A DNA stretch of 64,000 bases from Coffea arabica (Eukaryota; Streptophyta; Magnoliopsida; Gentianales; Rubiaceae), in NCBI RefSeq assembly GCF_036785885.1, contig NC_092312.1, positions 16,200,001-16,264,000 of the forward strand, given 5' to 3'. Positions 1 through 10,202 of this stretch are shown piece by piece; positions within the stretch are counted from its first letter, which is position 1, and the number at the start of each line of letters is the position of its first letter. Below the pieces are notes generated by a model. It ran no database searches, had not been told where the DNA came from, and saw only the letters and a list, made by a program, of their open reading frames with translations. The translations under genes and the position numbers were made by a program.

Positions 1-561
1 ACCAAAACCCTCCTGTGAATAAATTTCAGCTAAAAGCTAACAAGAGATCTATGTATTCAGATTTGAGCACACCACTCTATATGTAATCGTGAATACACCT
101 TGCATCTGTACTTGTACTGCTAATAATTAATAATATAATAATTGAGTGTGTTTGGACAGGAGATTATTTAAAATAATTTTTTTTAAAAAAAAATTGCTGT
201 AAAATATTTTTGTGTAGATAATTTGTTATTCGAACACGTTCGTTGTTCCCTGCACGTGCAACTTGCAGCGCTCGTTGCTTACCCCGTTCCAAATTTGACC
301 ATATGCGGTTTGTAGGCATACGTCGTTTCATTTTGGCCGCTCGTTTCATATTTCTTTGTTCCGTTGGTGTGGCTGGTAATTCATTGGGTTGCCAAGTGTG
401 CAGTATCTACATCAATAGTCACATTTCTTTGGATTGCCTTATTTTTTTTTTTTTTAAAATATATTACGTTTTTTATGAACGTACTCCTCAATTATTTCTT
501 TATCTCACGTTTATCAAATTGTTATGGCGCATTTTTTTTACATGAATTTTCAAAAATAGTA
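1..561. other. Intergenic, AT-rich, no gene seen
   Basis: No open frame here has coding character and I recognise no domain. The stretch contains a short MITE-like remnant (149-237, listed separately) and homopolymer A/T runs near 430-455. The first ~130 bases could be the 3' flank of a gene outside the window, but nothing proves it. Confidence 0.5.
149..237. repeat. Short MITE remnant of the GTGTTTGGA family
   Basis: The left end reads GTGTGTTTGGACAGGAGATT and the right end is its rough inverse (…TTATTCGAACAC), with TGCTGTAAAATATTTT in the middle. The same left end and a 'gctacagtaaaa' core recur at 3811-3978 and 49081-49223, so this looks like an internally deleted copy of that family. Boundaries are approximate and no clear target duplication was found. 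Confidence 0.45.
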
Positions 562-915
562 CTCCCTCCGTCCCGTTTTGTTAGTCTTGGTTTTTTTTTT
601 CACACAGATTAAGAAAGTGTAATTAATTTGATTGGAAACATAAATTTAGATTAATAATTTCCTAAAATACCTTTATGCTAATCACGAAGAGTGCCAATTA
701 ATATCAGCTACAACTAATGGGTTGGTATTGGAAAAGCTCAATGTATTCAATGTAATAGGTTAGTTTTTAATAACAATGTATTAATAACAAGATATTTAAT
801 AAGGGTATTTTAGACAATTTGAAAGATTACTACATTTCTTAATGGGAAAGTGGACTACAATTTGGGACAGACGAAAAAGGAAAACAAGACTATCAAAGTG
901 GTGGGACGGAGTGAG
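562..915. mobile_element. Stowaway-like MITE (Tc1/mariner class)
   Basis: The left end is CTCCCTCCGTCCC followed by GTTTTGTTAGTCTTGG; the right end is the inverse, CAAGACTATCAAAGTGG then GGGACGGAGTGAG. CTCCCTCCGTCCC is the classic plant Stowaway terminal repeat. The left side abuts TA (560-561), the expected target dinucleotide, but no TA follows the right end and the terminal repeats carry several mismatches, so the copy is aged. It has no coding capacity (354 bp). Confidence 0.72.
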
Positions 916-1975
916 TGATTCGAACGAGCTCTCAGAAAGTTGCACTCCATCCCTGTTCGTGTTTTTCTTGGATGAAGATTATGTAGAAACTTTTGCTGCT
1001 GCTGCTGCGTCATCATTACATTCTAAGAGATCTTTTGGAATGTCAAAAATTGATTGAGAAATGTATTTACGAAAAACGCACAAGTTTTACTGGAAAAAAA
1101 ATCACAATCCAAAAAGATTCTTGATGTTATGGTTCAATAATACAGAAGTTGGTGCAAGTACATTGAATTTGCGTTCAAGATGCTTTCTCCAAATTTCTGA
1201 AAATTGTCAAGCACGTTCCCCTTTCCTGGTCGGAAAAATCTTTTTCCCTTTGGTAAAAAGTAGGATAAGTCTCTCATATCGACATGAAACGGCTGCTGAC
1301 CAAGAGAGATTTCAGAACTTCATGGCCCCAAGGCGGACAAGATCATCAAATTGAAGCCATCTTTTCTAACTCCACTTGATTCGAGGCTCCGAGGATCAAC
1401 ACCATAATGAAACAAGCAGCCTCATAAGATTGGTGGATTGTCACTGTCCAAACCATTCAAGGAAATAAATCTACTCCTGATATTTGTCACTCAAACCCAT
1501 AATGTCTCACCCGGTAGTGCCGTTTCCCAGTTCATCTCTATTCTCAGTACCAGTTCATCTCTATTCGAGTGCCGCTTCCAACAATAATCAGTTTACTTGC
1601 TATACAAAGGTGAATTGGTAGGCAAGAGGATCAATTATACTGGACTAACGCCCATTTCTCTTGGATTAGAACTGCAAAAATATTATTGTGAATAAAACAC
1701 AAATAAAAGTTGGACAAAACCAAACTAGATTGGAAGGGAAAAGCATCACTAGTTTACAGACAAGAGAGAGTAATTGCTAATTACACTGGACAAGGTTCCT
1801 GAGCCACACCTGAAAAGATATAAGTAACTATAACCATAACCAAATCCCTCTATGCTTTATTCCTAGTAATTGCTGATAGTTGGAAGTCTAATTAAGACTG
1901 GATCCATATTAATTTAATCCCCTCTAGACGCCAAAAAAAGTCTTTCAATTGGGAGGTCAGCCAGTGCACGCTCGC
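916..1975. other. Intergenic, 3' flank of the bZIP gene
   Basis: No convincing coding region is visible. A 97-codon frame at 1061-1354 has no recognisable domain and no splice-linked partner. The part nearest 1975 must hold the 3' UTR and polyadenylation region of the minus-strand bZIP gene. Confidence 0.45.
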
Positions 1976-2461
1976 TCAGTAGTGGAGCATGTTTGCTGAG
2001 GGCATAAGAGGCTGCTGCTGGTTCAGATAGAGATGATTCCAAGAATTGTTCAAGAATCCATCCGCAGTTTCACCAAACCCATAAGAACCCTCGGCAGCCA
2101 AACCACCAGTACAGACATTCAAGAATTCGATGATCTCGTTGAGGGACTGCAATCTGTGGCTGAGCTCAGCCACCTGAGCCCTGAGGACAGAATTTTCAGC
2201 CTCAACATTCAGATACTGCTGGGTGGTAACGTTCATGCTCGTGATGATTTGGTTATTTTCCTTTCTGAGCTGAGCAACTTGGGCCATCAGGTCGTCTAAA
2301 TGCTTCTGTTTCCTCATTCGCGACCGCCTTGCGGATTCGCGATTCGAGATCATTCTCTTTCTTTTTCTCTGATCCATCAAGTGCTGAAGATCTTCCTCAG
2401 AGCCTGAGTTCTGAAACCCAGATGACCCTGAAGATGTCCCACTGCCACTAGAGGAAGCCAT
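1976..2461 (-). CDS. bZIP transcription factor, group S1 (bZIP11/ATB2-like)
   Basis: Intronless 161-residue protein. It has a Ser/Gly-rich N-terminus (1-20), a basic region at about 31-50 with the plant bZIP signature N40-x7-R48 (NRESARRSR), and then a leucine zipper with heptad-spaced hydrophobics (about 55-115) containing QYLNVEAENSVLRAQVAEL. Small size, lack of introns and the conserved zipper place it in group S1, whose members act in the nucleus, usually as heterodimers with group C bZIPs, and reprogram amino-acid and sugar metabolism under low energy. The ATG at 2461 (MASSSGSG) is chosen because the frame extends upstream only through a non-ATG codon and family members begin MASSS or similar. 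The ~630-nt leader carries three uORFs, including the sucrose-control peptide, so translation is probably repressed by sucrose. bZIP2, 11, 44 and 53 types cannot be separated with confidence. Confidence 0.93.
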   Translation of the reverse strand: MASSSGSGTSSGSSGFQNSGSEEDLQHLMDQRKRKRMISNRESARRSRMRKQKHLDDLMAQVAQLRKENNQIITSMNVTTQQYLNVEAENSVLRAQVAELSHRLQSLNEIIEFLNVCTGGLAAEGSYGFGETADGFLNNSWNHLYLNQQQPLMPSANMLHY

Positions 2462-2669
2462 GCATGTAATTTTTTCCACAAAATTCTTCTTCCTTTTTTT
2501 TTTTTTTTTTTTTAATTATACAAAAGCTCGATTAGCAGATTATTAATGAGGGATGACTAAAATCTAGCAGGACCCAGATAGCTATTGTTCACCAGAAAAC
2601 ACACCCAGATATTTATATAGTTATATTTAAAGAAGAAAAAGAAATATTGATACAGATGTATAACTCTAG

Positions 2670-2696
2670 CTATTGGGAAAAGAAGTCAAAAATCAT
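2670..2696 (-). CDS. Short uORF overlapping the stop of the sucrose-control uORF
   Basis: Eight codons plus stop (MIFDFFSQ). Its ATG overlaps the TGA of the sucrose-control uORF in the arrangement TCATGA, one frame away. A ribosome finishing the long uORF could in principle re-initiate here. Arabidopsis bZIP11 also has several small uORFs overlapping the conserved one. The peptide itself is probably unimportant. Confidence 0.5.
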   Translation of the reverse strand: MIFDFFSQ

Positions 2697-2818
2697 GAAA
2701 TGTAGTAGAACCAGTAGAGGAAGACAACTGAGAAGGATTGAACTAAATGGGTCCTGCGCCTGTATGTGGAATTTATCATACACCCGGAAAGGAAGAGTTC
2801 ACTGAGAATTGCAGACAT
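2693..2818 (-). CDS. Sucrose-control peptide uORF (SC-uORF) of the bZIP leader
   Basis: A 41-codon uORF, 231 nt upstream of the bZIP start. Its C-terminal half contains MINST, then RRRTHLVQSFSVVFLYWFY, the hallmark of the sucrose-control peptide that is conserved across plant S1 bZIP leaders. In the known system the nascent peptide stalls the ribosome when sucrose is high and blocks translation of the main ORF. In Arabidopsis-type peptides the last residues are usually YVFS; here they are YYIS, a small change next to the stall point. The peptide acts in cis inside the ribosome tunnel and is not expected to have a free function. Confidence 0.93.
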   Translation of the reverse strand: MSAILSELFLSGCMINSTYRRRTHLVQSFSVVFLYWFYYIS

Positions 2819-2852
2819 GAATTTCAAAGATCAAGAACAAAAGATTGAGCAT
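2799..2852 (-). CDS. First uORF of the bZIP leader, overlapping the SC-uORF
   Basis: A 17-codon uORF starting MLNLLFLIFE, out of frame with the SC-uORF and overlapping its start by 20 nt. Ribosomes that use this first ATG would run past the SC-uORF start, so the pair could tune how often the regulatory peptide is made. An upstream overlapping uORF is also described in Arabidopsis bZIP11. I scanned the minus strand from about 3090 to 2462 and found only three out-of-frame uORF starts. Confidence 0.6.
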   Translation of the reverse strand: MLNLLFLIFEIHVCNSQ

Positions 2853-3120
2853 TAAGCTTGTTTTGAAGAAAAAACAGGGGGATGATGCTAGAGAACAACG
2901 GTGAAGCTGGCCGCCGCAGCTGGCAAGTGGCAACTCAAGAAAGAAACCCACTACCCGGATGGACAAAATCTTGAAATGGGTGTCGGACTTATTGACCCAG
3001 AAATTAACCTATACGTTGAAACTAATGGGCAGAGAGAAGTGACGCTAGCTAAAGGGTGTTAAGCCAAGGCAAAGAGGAAAGGGAGGAGAAAGGGGAGGTT
3101 ACAATGCGCTTGTTAAGGGG

Positions 3121-3128
3121 ATTATATA
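3121..3128 (-). promoter_or_regulatory. TATA box of the bZIP gene
   Basis: On the minus strand the sequence reads TCTATATAATCC. With a start 25-35 nt downstream, transcription would begin near 3090-3100, giving a leader of about 630 nt. That fits the long uORF-bearing leaders known for this family. A (GA)10 run at 3199-3218 lies just upstream. Confidence 0.55.
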
Positions 3129-3198
3129 GAATCAAGAACTGGTACACAGCTGCAGTTTTTTAAATTAAAAAAAAAAAAGTTTGCAGAATTAAAAATGG

Positions 3199-3218
3199 GA
3201 GAGAGAGAGAGAGAGAGA
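3199..3218. repeat. GA/CT microsatellite in the bZIP promoter
   Basis: Ten GA units, placed about 70 bp upstream of the TATA box on the transcribed minus strand (read as CT). GA/CT runs are common in plant core promoters and may bind GAGA-binding (BBR/BPC) proteins, but that role is inferred. Confidence 0.75.
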
Positions 3219-3560
3219 AGTGGAATAAAAAAGAAGTTTGGAATCTTACCTGTGAGAAGGAAGTGGGCGCTGGGAGAGGATGATGGGACATGTGGGGCGG
3301 GGGAGCAGAGACCTCCACATCCAGCTGGCGAGCAATATCTGACAAGGTTAAAAAGTTAAAATCATCACCCAGAAACCGATTTTTTTTTAATAATGGGCAG
3401 GTAGAAACTGAAATCAATTGGAAACCGTTAAAGGAGAAAAACTTGGACAAATTTTGAGGCCGTGACGATGATGTTGATTTGTATGGTGGGCTGGTGCGCA
3501 CAGTTTCCTTTTCAAGCTAGCCAAGATCATCCTTGAGTTTTCCACGCTTATACCCACTAG

Positions 3561-3735
3561 TAGAGGTGGCAAATCAATCCACTTAACTAGATTTACCCAT
3601 ATCCGTCCATGAATAGATGGGTATGGGTATCTTAAATTTTTGTATATGGATATAAATGGGTTACCCAATAATACCCATTTAATAAATGGGTATTATTGGG
3701 TAACCCATCAAATCCAATTAACCCATTTAAAATTC
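3561..3735. repeat. TAGAGGTGGCAA repeat with a 53-bp perfect palindrome
   Basis: The stretch starts TAGAGGTGGCAAATCAATCC, an end typical of abundant plant hAT-like non-autonomous repeats whose interior is rich in 'atgggta' words. Inside, 3656-3708 forms a palindrome with two perfect 26-bp arms around one base (outer words ATGGGTTACCCAATAA and its inverse). A related, more decayed copy begins near 16803. The right end and target duplication were not found. Confidence 0.45.
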
Positions 3736-3810
3736 TCTTCCCCCCAAGTCTCTTCTTTTCCCCTACCTTTTTTTTTTCAAATTTTTCATTTTGTCATGAT
3801 GTTAACATTT

Positions 3811-3978
3811 AGTGTGTTTGGACAGCCAATTATTTGGCCAAATATATTTGCTGACATCACCATTACAATTTCCAATACACCTTTTTATCTTCCCAATTAC
3901 CTTTTTATCTCACATACATCACATCACAAAAAGTGCTACAGTAAAAATATTTCAAATAACTTACAATCCAAACACACT
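3811..3978. mobile_element. MITE of the GTGTTTGGA / gctacagta family, best copy
   Basis: The ends are perfect 12-bp inverted repeats (AGTGTGTTTGGA … TCCAAACACACT). The interior contains the words CATACATCACATCAC and GTGCTACAGTAAAA, which recur in the copy at 49081-49223 and, more decayed, near 10920-11060 and 18190-18300. It is 168 bp long with no coding potential. No target duplication is obvious, so the superfamily is left open. Confidence 0.65.
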
Positions 3979-5118
3979 TATTATTATTAGTATTATTATT
4001 ATTATTTGTTGGTTTTATCTTATTATTTTATTTTTTTCTTAGTTTGTTAACTTGCTCATTTTTTAGCATTACCAATTTATGATAAATTTTAGCCTATTTT
4101 CTTATCTTTATAAAATGAAATTTTAAATTTATATATGAAAAAATGTTAGGGGTTCAAAATTTTTGAATTAAGTTTTATATTAATTTTTATAGTACTTAAT
4201 TCACAATTATGTTAGGGCCACTAGAGACATCTCTTTTTTTTTTTAATAGTAATTAAAAATTTGAGTTGGTTCGGCTTTTATCACAATTATGAATCAGGAG
4301 GTATGCTCTCGGAATTATAATTGATCGAATATACAGCCTCTCACAAAATTCGAATATATGACCTTTGATAAAAAATTACCCCGTTCTTATCGAGTCAACT
4401 TGTATCATTATGTCAGTAGCAAAGCGTGTAGGAAGTGAGTTGTATCATTATTGTCATTAGTAATACGTTTAGGAGACGAAGAATTCTAATTTTAACTCAT
4501 TGGTTGACATACCTTTCTTTTGGAAAGAGGCAAATATAATAACTCACTCACTCAGTCTTTAATCCTGTCTTTAAATGGAGGAAAACATATCAGATATCCT
4601 TGGATCCACCCAACGTGAATCTGATTCCTTATTTTTTAACCATAGAGCTCAACATTGGTTAGTTTTTAACTTTTGAAAGCCTATGAGTACATAATTTTGT
4701 GCTTTATTAATGATTCCTTTAGCACTAAATCATCCGACGTGTAATACCTATTGCCTTATTACATAAGACTGGACAGTATGCTACTGTGATCCAAAAGCAC
4801 GATAATTTTCCTAATCATATTATTATCTGCTCTTACTTTTACATACCATTTAAGTCCTATGCTTTCAACTCTGCACTACTCTTTAGCCAAAAAAAATTAA
4901 AAAAAAAAAATACACTCTGCACTACTCCACTTCTGTGTTCCAGAGGGAGGGGCCTGGGACTTCTGCAATAACTTGTGCCAATTATATATATTGTACAATG
5001 CAAATAGTACTACAATAAAATATGGACTTTAAGATAGCAAATATGTGGCATTAACAAAGTAACGTATAAAATCACAACAAATTTTATCCTACAATCACAT
5101 TTGTGGTCAATTTTTAAT
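3979..5118. other. Intergenic, no gene recognised
   Basis: AT-rich sequence with short unrelated frames only. I see no domain, RNA gene or clear transposon end. Confidence 0.45.
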
Positions 5119-5655
5119 CCAAAAAATGACCAATTTCTTCCCTAAAATTTTCACTAGTACTGATTTATTTCCTAAATTTTATTCTTAACCAATTTGATAT
5201 GTGAACTTATTTTGCAGTTCCAATTTGGAACTTTCATGATGGCGTCACCACCTAAAACCGATCTGACTCATAATTAACCAATTAAACGATGATGGTATTT
5301 TGGAAATATCACTCACAGGGTTGTAATAAGTCAGGTAAATCGTATAAAAAAAATCACAAGATTAAACTTTAAATATTTTTTATTTGGTGATTTTTTATAC
5401 AATTTAAAAGTTTTATCTGATGATTTTTTACACGATTTATTTCTTATATTACAGCCTCGTGAATGACATTCTCATAACACCCTATTTAGTTAGTCAATTA
5501 AGATTTAGATCAAATTTAGGTAGTGGTGTCACTTTGCAGAGGTCCTTAATTAAAACTTCAAATAAGTTCAAGTATCAAATTGGCCAAGAATAATAGTTAT
5601 GGACTAAATTGAAACCAGTAAAAAAATTTACGTATAAAATCGGCCATTTTTCCAT
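5119..5655. repeat. Foldback element: ~540-bp imperfect hairpin
   Basis: The left arm (about 5119-5330) and right arm (about 5450-5655, read inverted) match over roughly 200 bases. Paired words include AAAAATGACC/AAAAATGGCC, TTGATATGTGAACTTATT/TTGATACTTGAACTTATT, GGCGTCACCACCTAA/AGTGACACCACTACCTAA and GGGTTGTAAT/GAGGCTGTAAT. The centre is itself a weaker inverted repeat with ATTTTTTA words. There is no coding capacity. Long matched arms suggest a Mutator-like or foldback element, but I found no flanking duplication, so the ends are approximate. Confidence 0.6.
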
Positions 5656-6016
5656 TGTTAATCATATCCATTATATTCAATTTGAGCCTGTTTGGTTCAT
5701 CAATTGTAGGAAGCATCAATCCACATATGCAATGAAAACTTTAACAACAAGATCTAATGCCTGTTTTTATGTACCGGATGCCGCCATGCCCTGCTTTGTA
5801 TCTGCCACTTATAATTAACAATGAAAATTCCTGTTGCCTCATCTAAAAGCGCGAAAATTTACCTTTGTATTTGGTACTTATGATATTATGATAAAAAAGA
5901 ACAAAAATCTACCTTTAGGCATCATGTAAGTCTACTTTTAACTTTGCATCTCCCAACTCTACTTCTTTGTTCCACAGATGGAATCATGGAACAAAGCGTG
6001 TCTTCTAAATGAAAAA
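5656..6016. other. Short intergenic spacer
   Basis: Unique-looking AT-rich DNA between the foldback and a Mutator-like element. I recognise nothing in it. Confidence 0.4.
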
Positions 6017-7131
6017 AGGAAAATCATACAAATAATTCTTCGCATATGGATTTTGTGCCTTTTACACTCCTCACATATGAAATGATAATTTTTTTTGGTA
6101 TCTTTTATATCTCTTACATATGAAATGATGATTTTCGTCTCTCGCAAACAAAAAATATAATTTTTTTAGTCCCTCGGCTCATTTTTATTAATATTCTTGT
6201 TGGGAAAGAATCACATGTAGCTTATGCTTCATAACTTTTAAAGACAAAATCGAAAGATCACAAAAAGAAAAGAAAAAAGAAAAAGAAAAATGTTCTTCAC
6301 ATTTATTTCTTTTTGTCTGATTCTTCTAGCCAATAATATGGCAATGGCATGACTCCCTCTAGTCATCGTGCTTATGGTGTGATTGTTGGCTACCACCTTT
6401 TTTTGGTTCATAAAATTTCAACTCGATAGCCCTCAATTTTTTCGTGTACAATCTAATTTCAATACTAATTTTGTAAAAAATGAACGAATGTAGGTGAAAG
6501 ATAGAAAAAACACTGGCAGGTAGAGCCTGGTTTTGATTTAGTTTTGTGCTAAAAAATCATATAGCTAATAGAAAAAATACCAGTGTATTTTTTATGTTAA
6601 TTTTTTTCTATCAGTTGTGTCAAATTCTACTTGTTGCTTTTTTATTATTTTTCACCCACTTTCTTTTTTTTTTTTGCAAAAACTAACATTAAAATCAGAT
6701 TTTACTCAAAAAATTTGAGCGGGGAGTTGAATTTTCATGAAGTTTTGTGACTAAAAGTTGTGGCGATCAATGGTGTCACCACTAGTGTGGTCGTAGAGAC
6801 TAGAGAGCTATGGCTACTGCCGCATTCTTGATTAAAGAAATAGGATGAAGAAAAAAGAAATGTGAGAAACTTTTTGCCTTTTTCTATATAATCTTTCAAT
6901 TTTTATTCCTAAAGTTTCCGAGATATGAGTTGTATGTGATTTTTTTAAACAAGGATACAAGGAGAATGAGTAGATGGACTAACAATGTGCTTTTTATCAT
7001 TTATGAGGAACAAGAAATCATTATTTTATATATGAGTAACGCAAGATATACAAACTTAACATGTGTTTTATATTTGAGGGACATAAAAAGTACAAATTCA
7101 ATATATAGAGGACTATTTATATGATTTTTCT
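6017..7131. mobile_element. Non-autonomous Mutator-like element (MULE) with perfect 9-bp target duplication
   Basis: The left terminus is AGGAAAATCATACAAATA, and the inverted right terminus is AGAAAAATCATATAAATA. Similarity continues inward for about 65 bases (for example TTTGTGCCTTTTACACTCCTC against TTTGTACTTTTTATGTCCCTC, inverted). The element is flanked by identical 9-mers AATGAAAAA at 6008-6016 and 7132-7140, the duplication length typical of Mutator. It is 1115 bp and I see no transposase frame, so it depended on an autonomous relative. Confidence 0.78.
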
Positions 7132-8144
7132 AATGAAAAACTTTTAACAAGAAGAGCAATGATGTAGGGTTTTCGAGAAAAAGGCACCATTTATAGCAGG
7201 TGTAGCAAAAGTATTAAACAACCCTCAGTCACCTGCTGATTGCAAAATTGTTTTGAAAATCCATTTTTTGACAAATTTTTTTTTTTTATATGTTTTTTGT
7301 ATATATATTTTTTAATTATTTTTTTACTTCATATATATATCAATTTAGTTACAATATATATATATATATATATATATTTACAAAAATTGTAAAAAATAAC
7401 CATCCAAACCGGATCTTACTGACCCCAATCGGGATCTGCTGGGGGCTTTGACAAAGCGATAGATATTATTGAGGTGTGGGTAGGCAGCATTAATTCGCAT
7501 TGGACTCTGAAAACGGCATATCGAATGAGGGGCTGCTCTGATCATTCCAGCAGTTCTTATTTGTGGTCCGAAATGACTTTAAACCACACAGCATCGGGTA
7601 TTTTGTACCTGTGAGTTGTTGGGGTAATCCCTAATAATTGTGTGCAGACGACAAGATTCCGCATGAGAGTTCGTGCTCGGAGATCTTAGGTGCTCCCTGA
7701 CGGAACCCGGATGTTACCGGTGGTGGTCATGTCAGGATTTGTTTGTACAGACGGCGTCGACAATAAAAGCTTACTGCCCCGGGGTTGGGAAGATTCGGAG
7801 TTTGATATTTTTTGCTTTTTGCGGGTTTTTCAGTTCTCCGATTACAGGAAAGGTCACTAAGTCACAAAACCCAAGCCTGCGTTTGAAAGGCAAACCGAAT
7901 TGGATGTAATGAGAAACCAACCCTTTATACCGTTACTATTTTATAAATCAATCATTGACAAATCATAGCGTTACTTTTTTTATAAGTATTTGGATGTAAT
8001 TAAAAAAAACCCCCCTTCATGGTCTGCTAAATGTTATTGGTCTTTGCAGAATAATGGCTGTTCCAATTCATCCTCTTTGGTGCTCTGAAAACCAATTCAT
8101 CCTCAGTAGTAGTTTGGTACTTTGGTTAGTATTGATAGCCGCAC
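7132..8144. other. Intergenic, with an AT microsatellite
   Basis: Contains a TA run at about 7353-7377. The 7400-7920 part is less AT-rich and has a 78-codon frame at 7673-7909 that resembles no family I know. This may be an unrecognised repeat fragment. Confidence 0.4.
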
Positions 8145-8145
8145 A

Positions 8146-8631
8146 AGTGGGAGTATATTCGAATTGAGTCGAGTTCGAGTGGCAAATAAAATAACTGAAC
8201 TCGAGTTAGAACTAGTCGAACTTTTAGACTCGAATTTGACTTTAGTTTATCTTACTTGAACTCAAACTCGAACTCGATCTCAAGTTTAATTAAATCTAAT
8301 CGAGTCTGATTAAGATCGAGTTGAGTCTAACCTATTCGATTCTAATTAAGCTCAATCAAACCTATTTGAATCTAATCTAGTTCACCTAATACAAATTAAT
8401 ATTTACATATAATTTTAAATAAATAATATAATTGATATTTCATAATAATAAATACATATTTTAAAAAGTTGCTTGTCGGACTTTCAAGAGTACAAGAATT
8501 TGGAATTCAAACTTGACTCGAAGAACTCAAACGAATAGTTTAAAATCAATCAAAGCGAGATCGAGTCGACTTATTATTGACCAAATAGCATATGAATTCG
8601 AATCGGATTACTTGGTTCAATAACACCCTTA
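8146..8631. repeat. hAT-like 'tcgagttcgag' repeat
   Basis: The stretch is filled with words such as GAGTCGAGTTCGAG, CTCGAACTCGATCTC and TCTAATCGAGTC. These are shared with the better bounded element at 31522-31833 and with a decayed piece near 18540-18740. Likely ends are GTGGGAGTATATTCG on the left and CAATAACACCCTTAC on the right. No target duplication was resolved. Confidence 0.4.
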
Positions 8632-9374
8632 CATGTAGGGCTTTGGATATGAGGGTATGTTTTGTCTTATAGTCGGAAGCATAGCCTCTCCTTGTTTATG
8701 TTGACAGTTGCATTTAACGTCATGTATTGTACAGGATCAGCAGCCCTCTTGTTTGGAGTAGCAGGAGAGAAAAAGTTCCTTTGCCTCTATATCACTTTAT
8801 TGAATTTTTTCAAGTATTAGGGAAGACTCTCAGAGTCTTCCTAGCATCGAGTTTAGTTTAAATGAATTTCACATCCGAGTGTAGTTTAAATGTTGGAATT
8901 GATAGTTGGTAAAGAAAAGATACGAACAAAGATGAGAAGAAAAAACAGGAAAAAAGACAGGTTTATCGATTTGGGTCTATCAAAAGATATGTAATGATCC
9001 TTCCGGGCCCCAATGTCCCGTAGACATTTATGAGAGCCCTCGCTTAGCATAGCAGACTTGATCGTCCAATCAGACCGAAAGTCTTTAGAGTTCCGTCTTT
9101 ACTTGACCTCTTTCTTAAAGGTTACAAATTTCCACATCTAACTTCATCCATCGTCCATGCACCTTATCGTCCGACTGTTTACTTTTGTCTTTTCCAGGCG
9201 AAAAATTCCTATCACTAGGGATTAATGACGTTTTATCTGAAACTAAATTTAAATGTTACTGATATTTTGTACATTAGCCATACAAAAAAAAATCTGCAGT
9301 AAGTTGGGCACTGTTCGTTCGAGTTTCAAGGGTAAAGAATACTACTAACGAACAGATTGAGCTAATAATTAAAA
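8632..9374. other. Intergenic, nothing recognised
   Basis: Mixed-composition sequence with short frames only. The part around 8990-9180 is GC-richer than its surroundings but matches nothing I recognise. Confidence 0.4.
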
Positions 9375-10202
9375 GCGAAAATCACTAAAAATCCCCCTAA
9401 GGTTTGCAGTATTTTGTATTTTGTCCCGTAACATTTATCTTCTTGGCACTTTATCCTCTTTGTTAGTCCACCTTAGCAAGTGATTCATTGAAACATTGAA
9501 CTAGATGAAATTACCTCCCATTGTTTCAACTAGATGAAACTACCTCCCATTTAAATTGTTAAATTTTTTTTTATAAAAATGCCCCCATCTATTATTTATA
9601 TAAAAAAAAGTTTCCTCTTTAACCCAAAAATATTTTTGTTATAATTTCATCGGTCATTAGAGTCTTCAAATTCGTTTCCTTGCTTTCCAGCAAGATGTTA
9701 TCCATCACAACATTTAAAAGAACCAAGTCAAGAAACCTGTGGACGTAGTAAAATAGCACGCTTAAAAAGATCATAGATATCGAAGAATCTCGGAAGGAAA
9801 TTTCTTGGATGTTCAAATTATAAGGTAATGATTTGTACGATAATTTAATGTCTTTTTTTTTTTAATCTTTTAGATAAAGTAATTTGAAAATTTTCTTTTC
9901 TAGAATCGTCAACCATACGATTATCTTATTTTTCTTTGCAAAACATATGAGCAAGAGCGGACTTTTTCCCTATAAGAAGAATATTTTTGGAAAAAAATAT
10001 TGCTCGACTCAAATCCGTTGACTATTTATCTATCCATTATTTTACCAAGAATACCATTGTACTTTCCCTGTTAACCATCACCGCAGTTACTAATTGCATA
10101 GTTGAAAGCTTTGACTGCCAATTCAAATATGGGAATAAAGTGGCATAGGAAGTAAAGTACAAAACGCTACAAACCTTAAAAGGAACTTTTAGTTATTTTC
10201 CC
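9375..10202. mobile_element. Non-autonomous Mutator-like element with long terminal inverted repeats
   Basis: The left end GCGAAAATCACTAAAAATCC pairs with the inverted right end GGGAAAATAACTAAAAGTTC. The match continues through AAGGTTTGCAGTATTTTGTA against AAGGTTTGTAGCGTTTTGTA and GCACTTTATCC against CCACTTTATTCC, about 85 bp of TIR. The flanking 9-mers are TAATTAAAA (9366-9374) and TAATCAAAA (10203-10211), 8 of 9 identical, as expected for an older Mutator-type duplication. A 29-bp direct repeat (about 9499-9550) lies inside. It is 828 bp with no transposase. Confidence 0.75.

Noticed and set aside
3160-3668. Two minus-strand frames upstream of the bZIP gene
   Set aside because: They lie in the promoter above the TATA box and cover a GA run and repeat sequence. 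Their composition does not look coding.
7673-7909. 78-codon plus frame in a GC-richer patch
   Set aside because: No domain, no splice-linked partner and no similarity that I can name.
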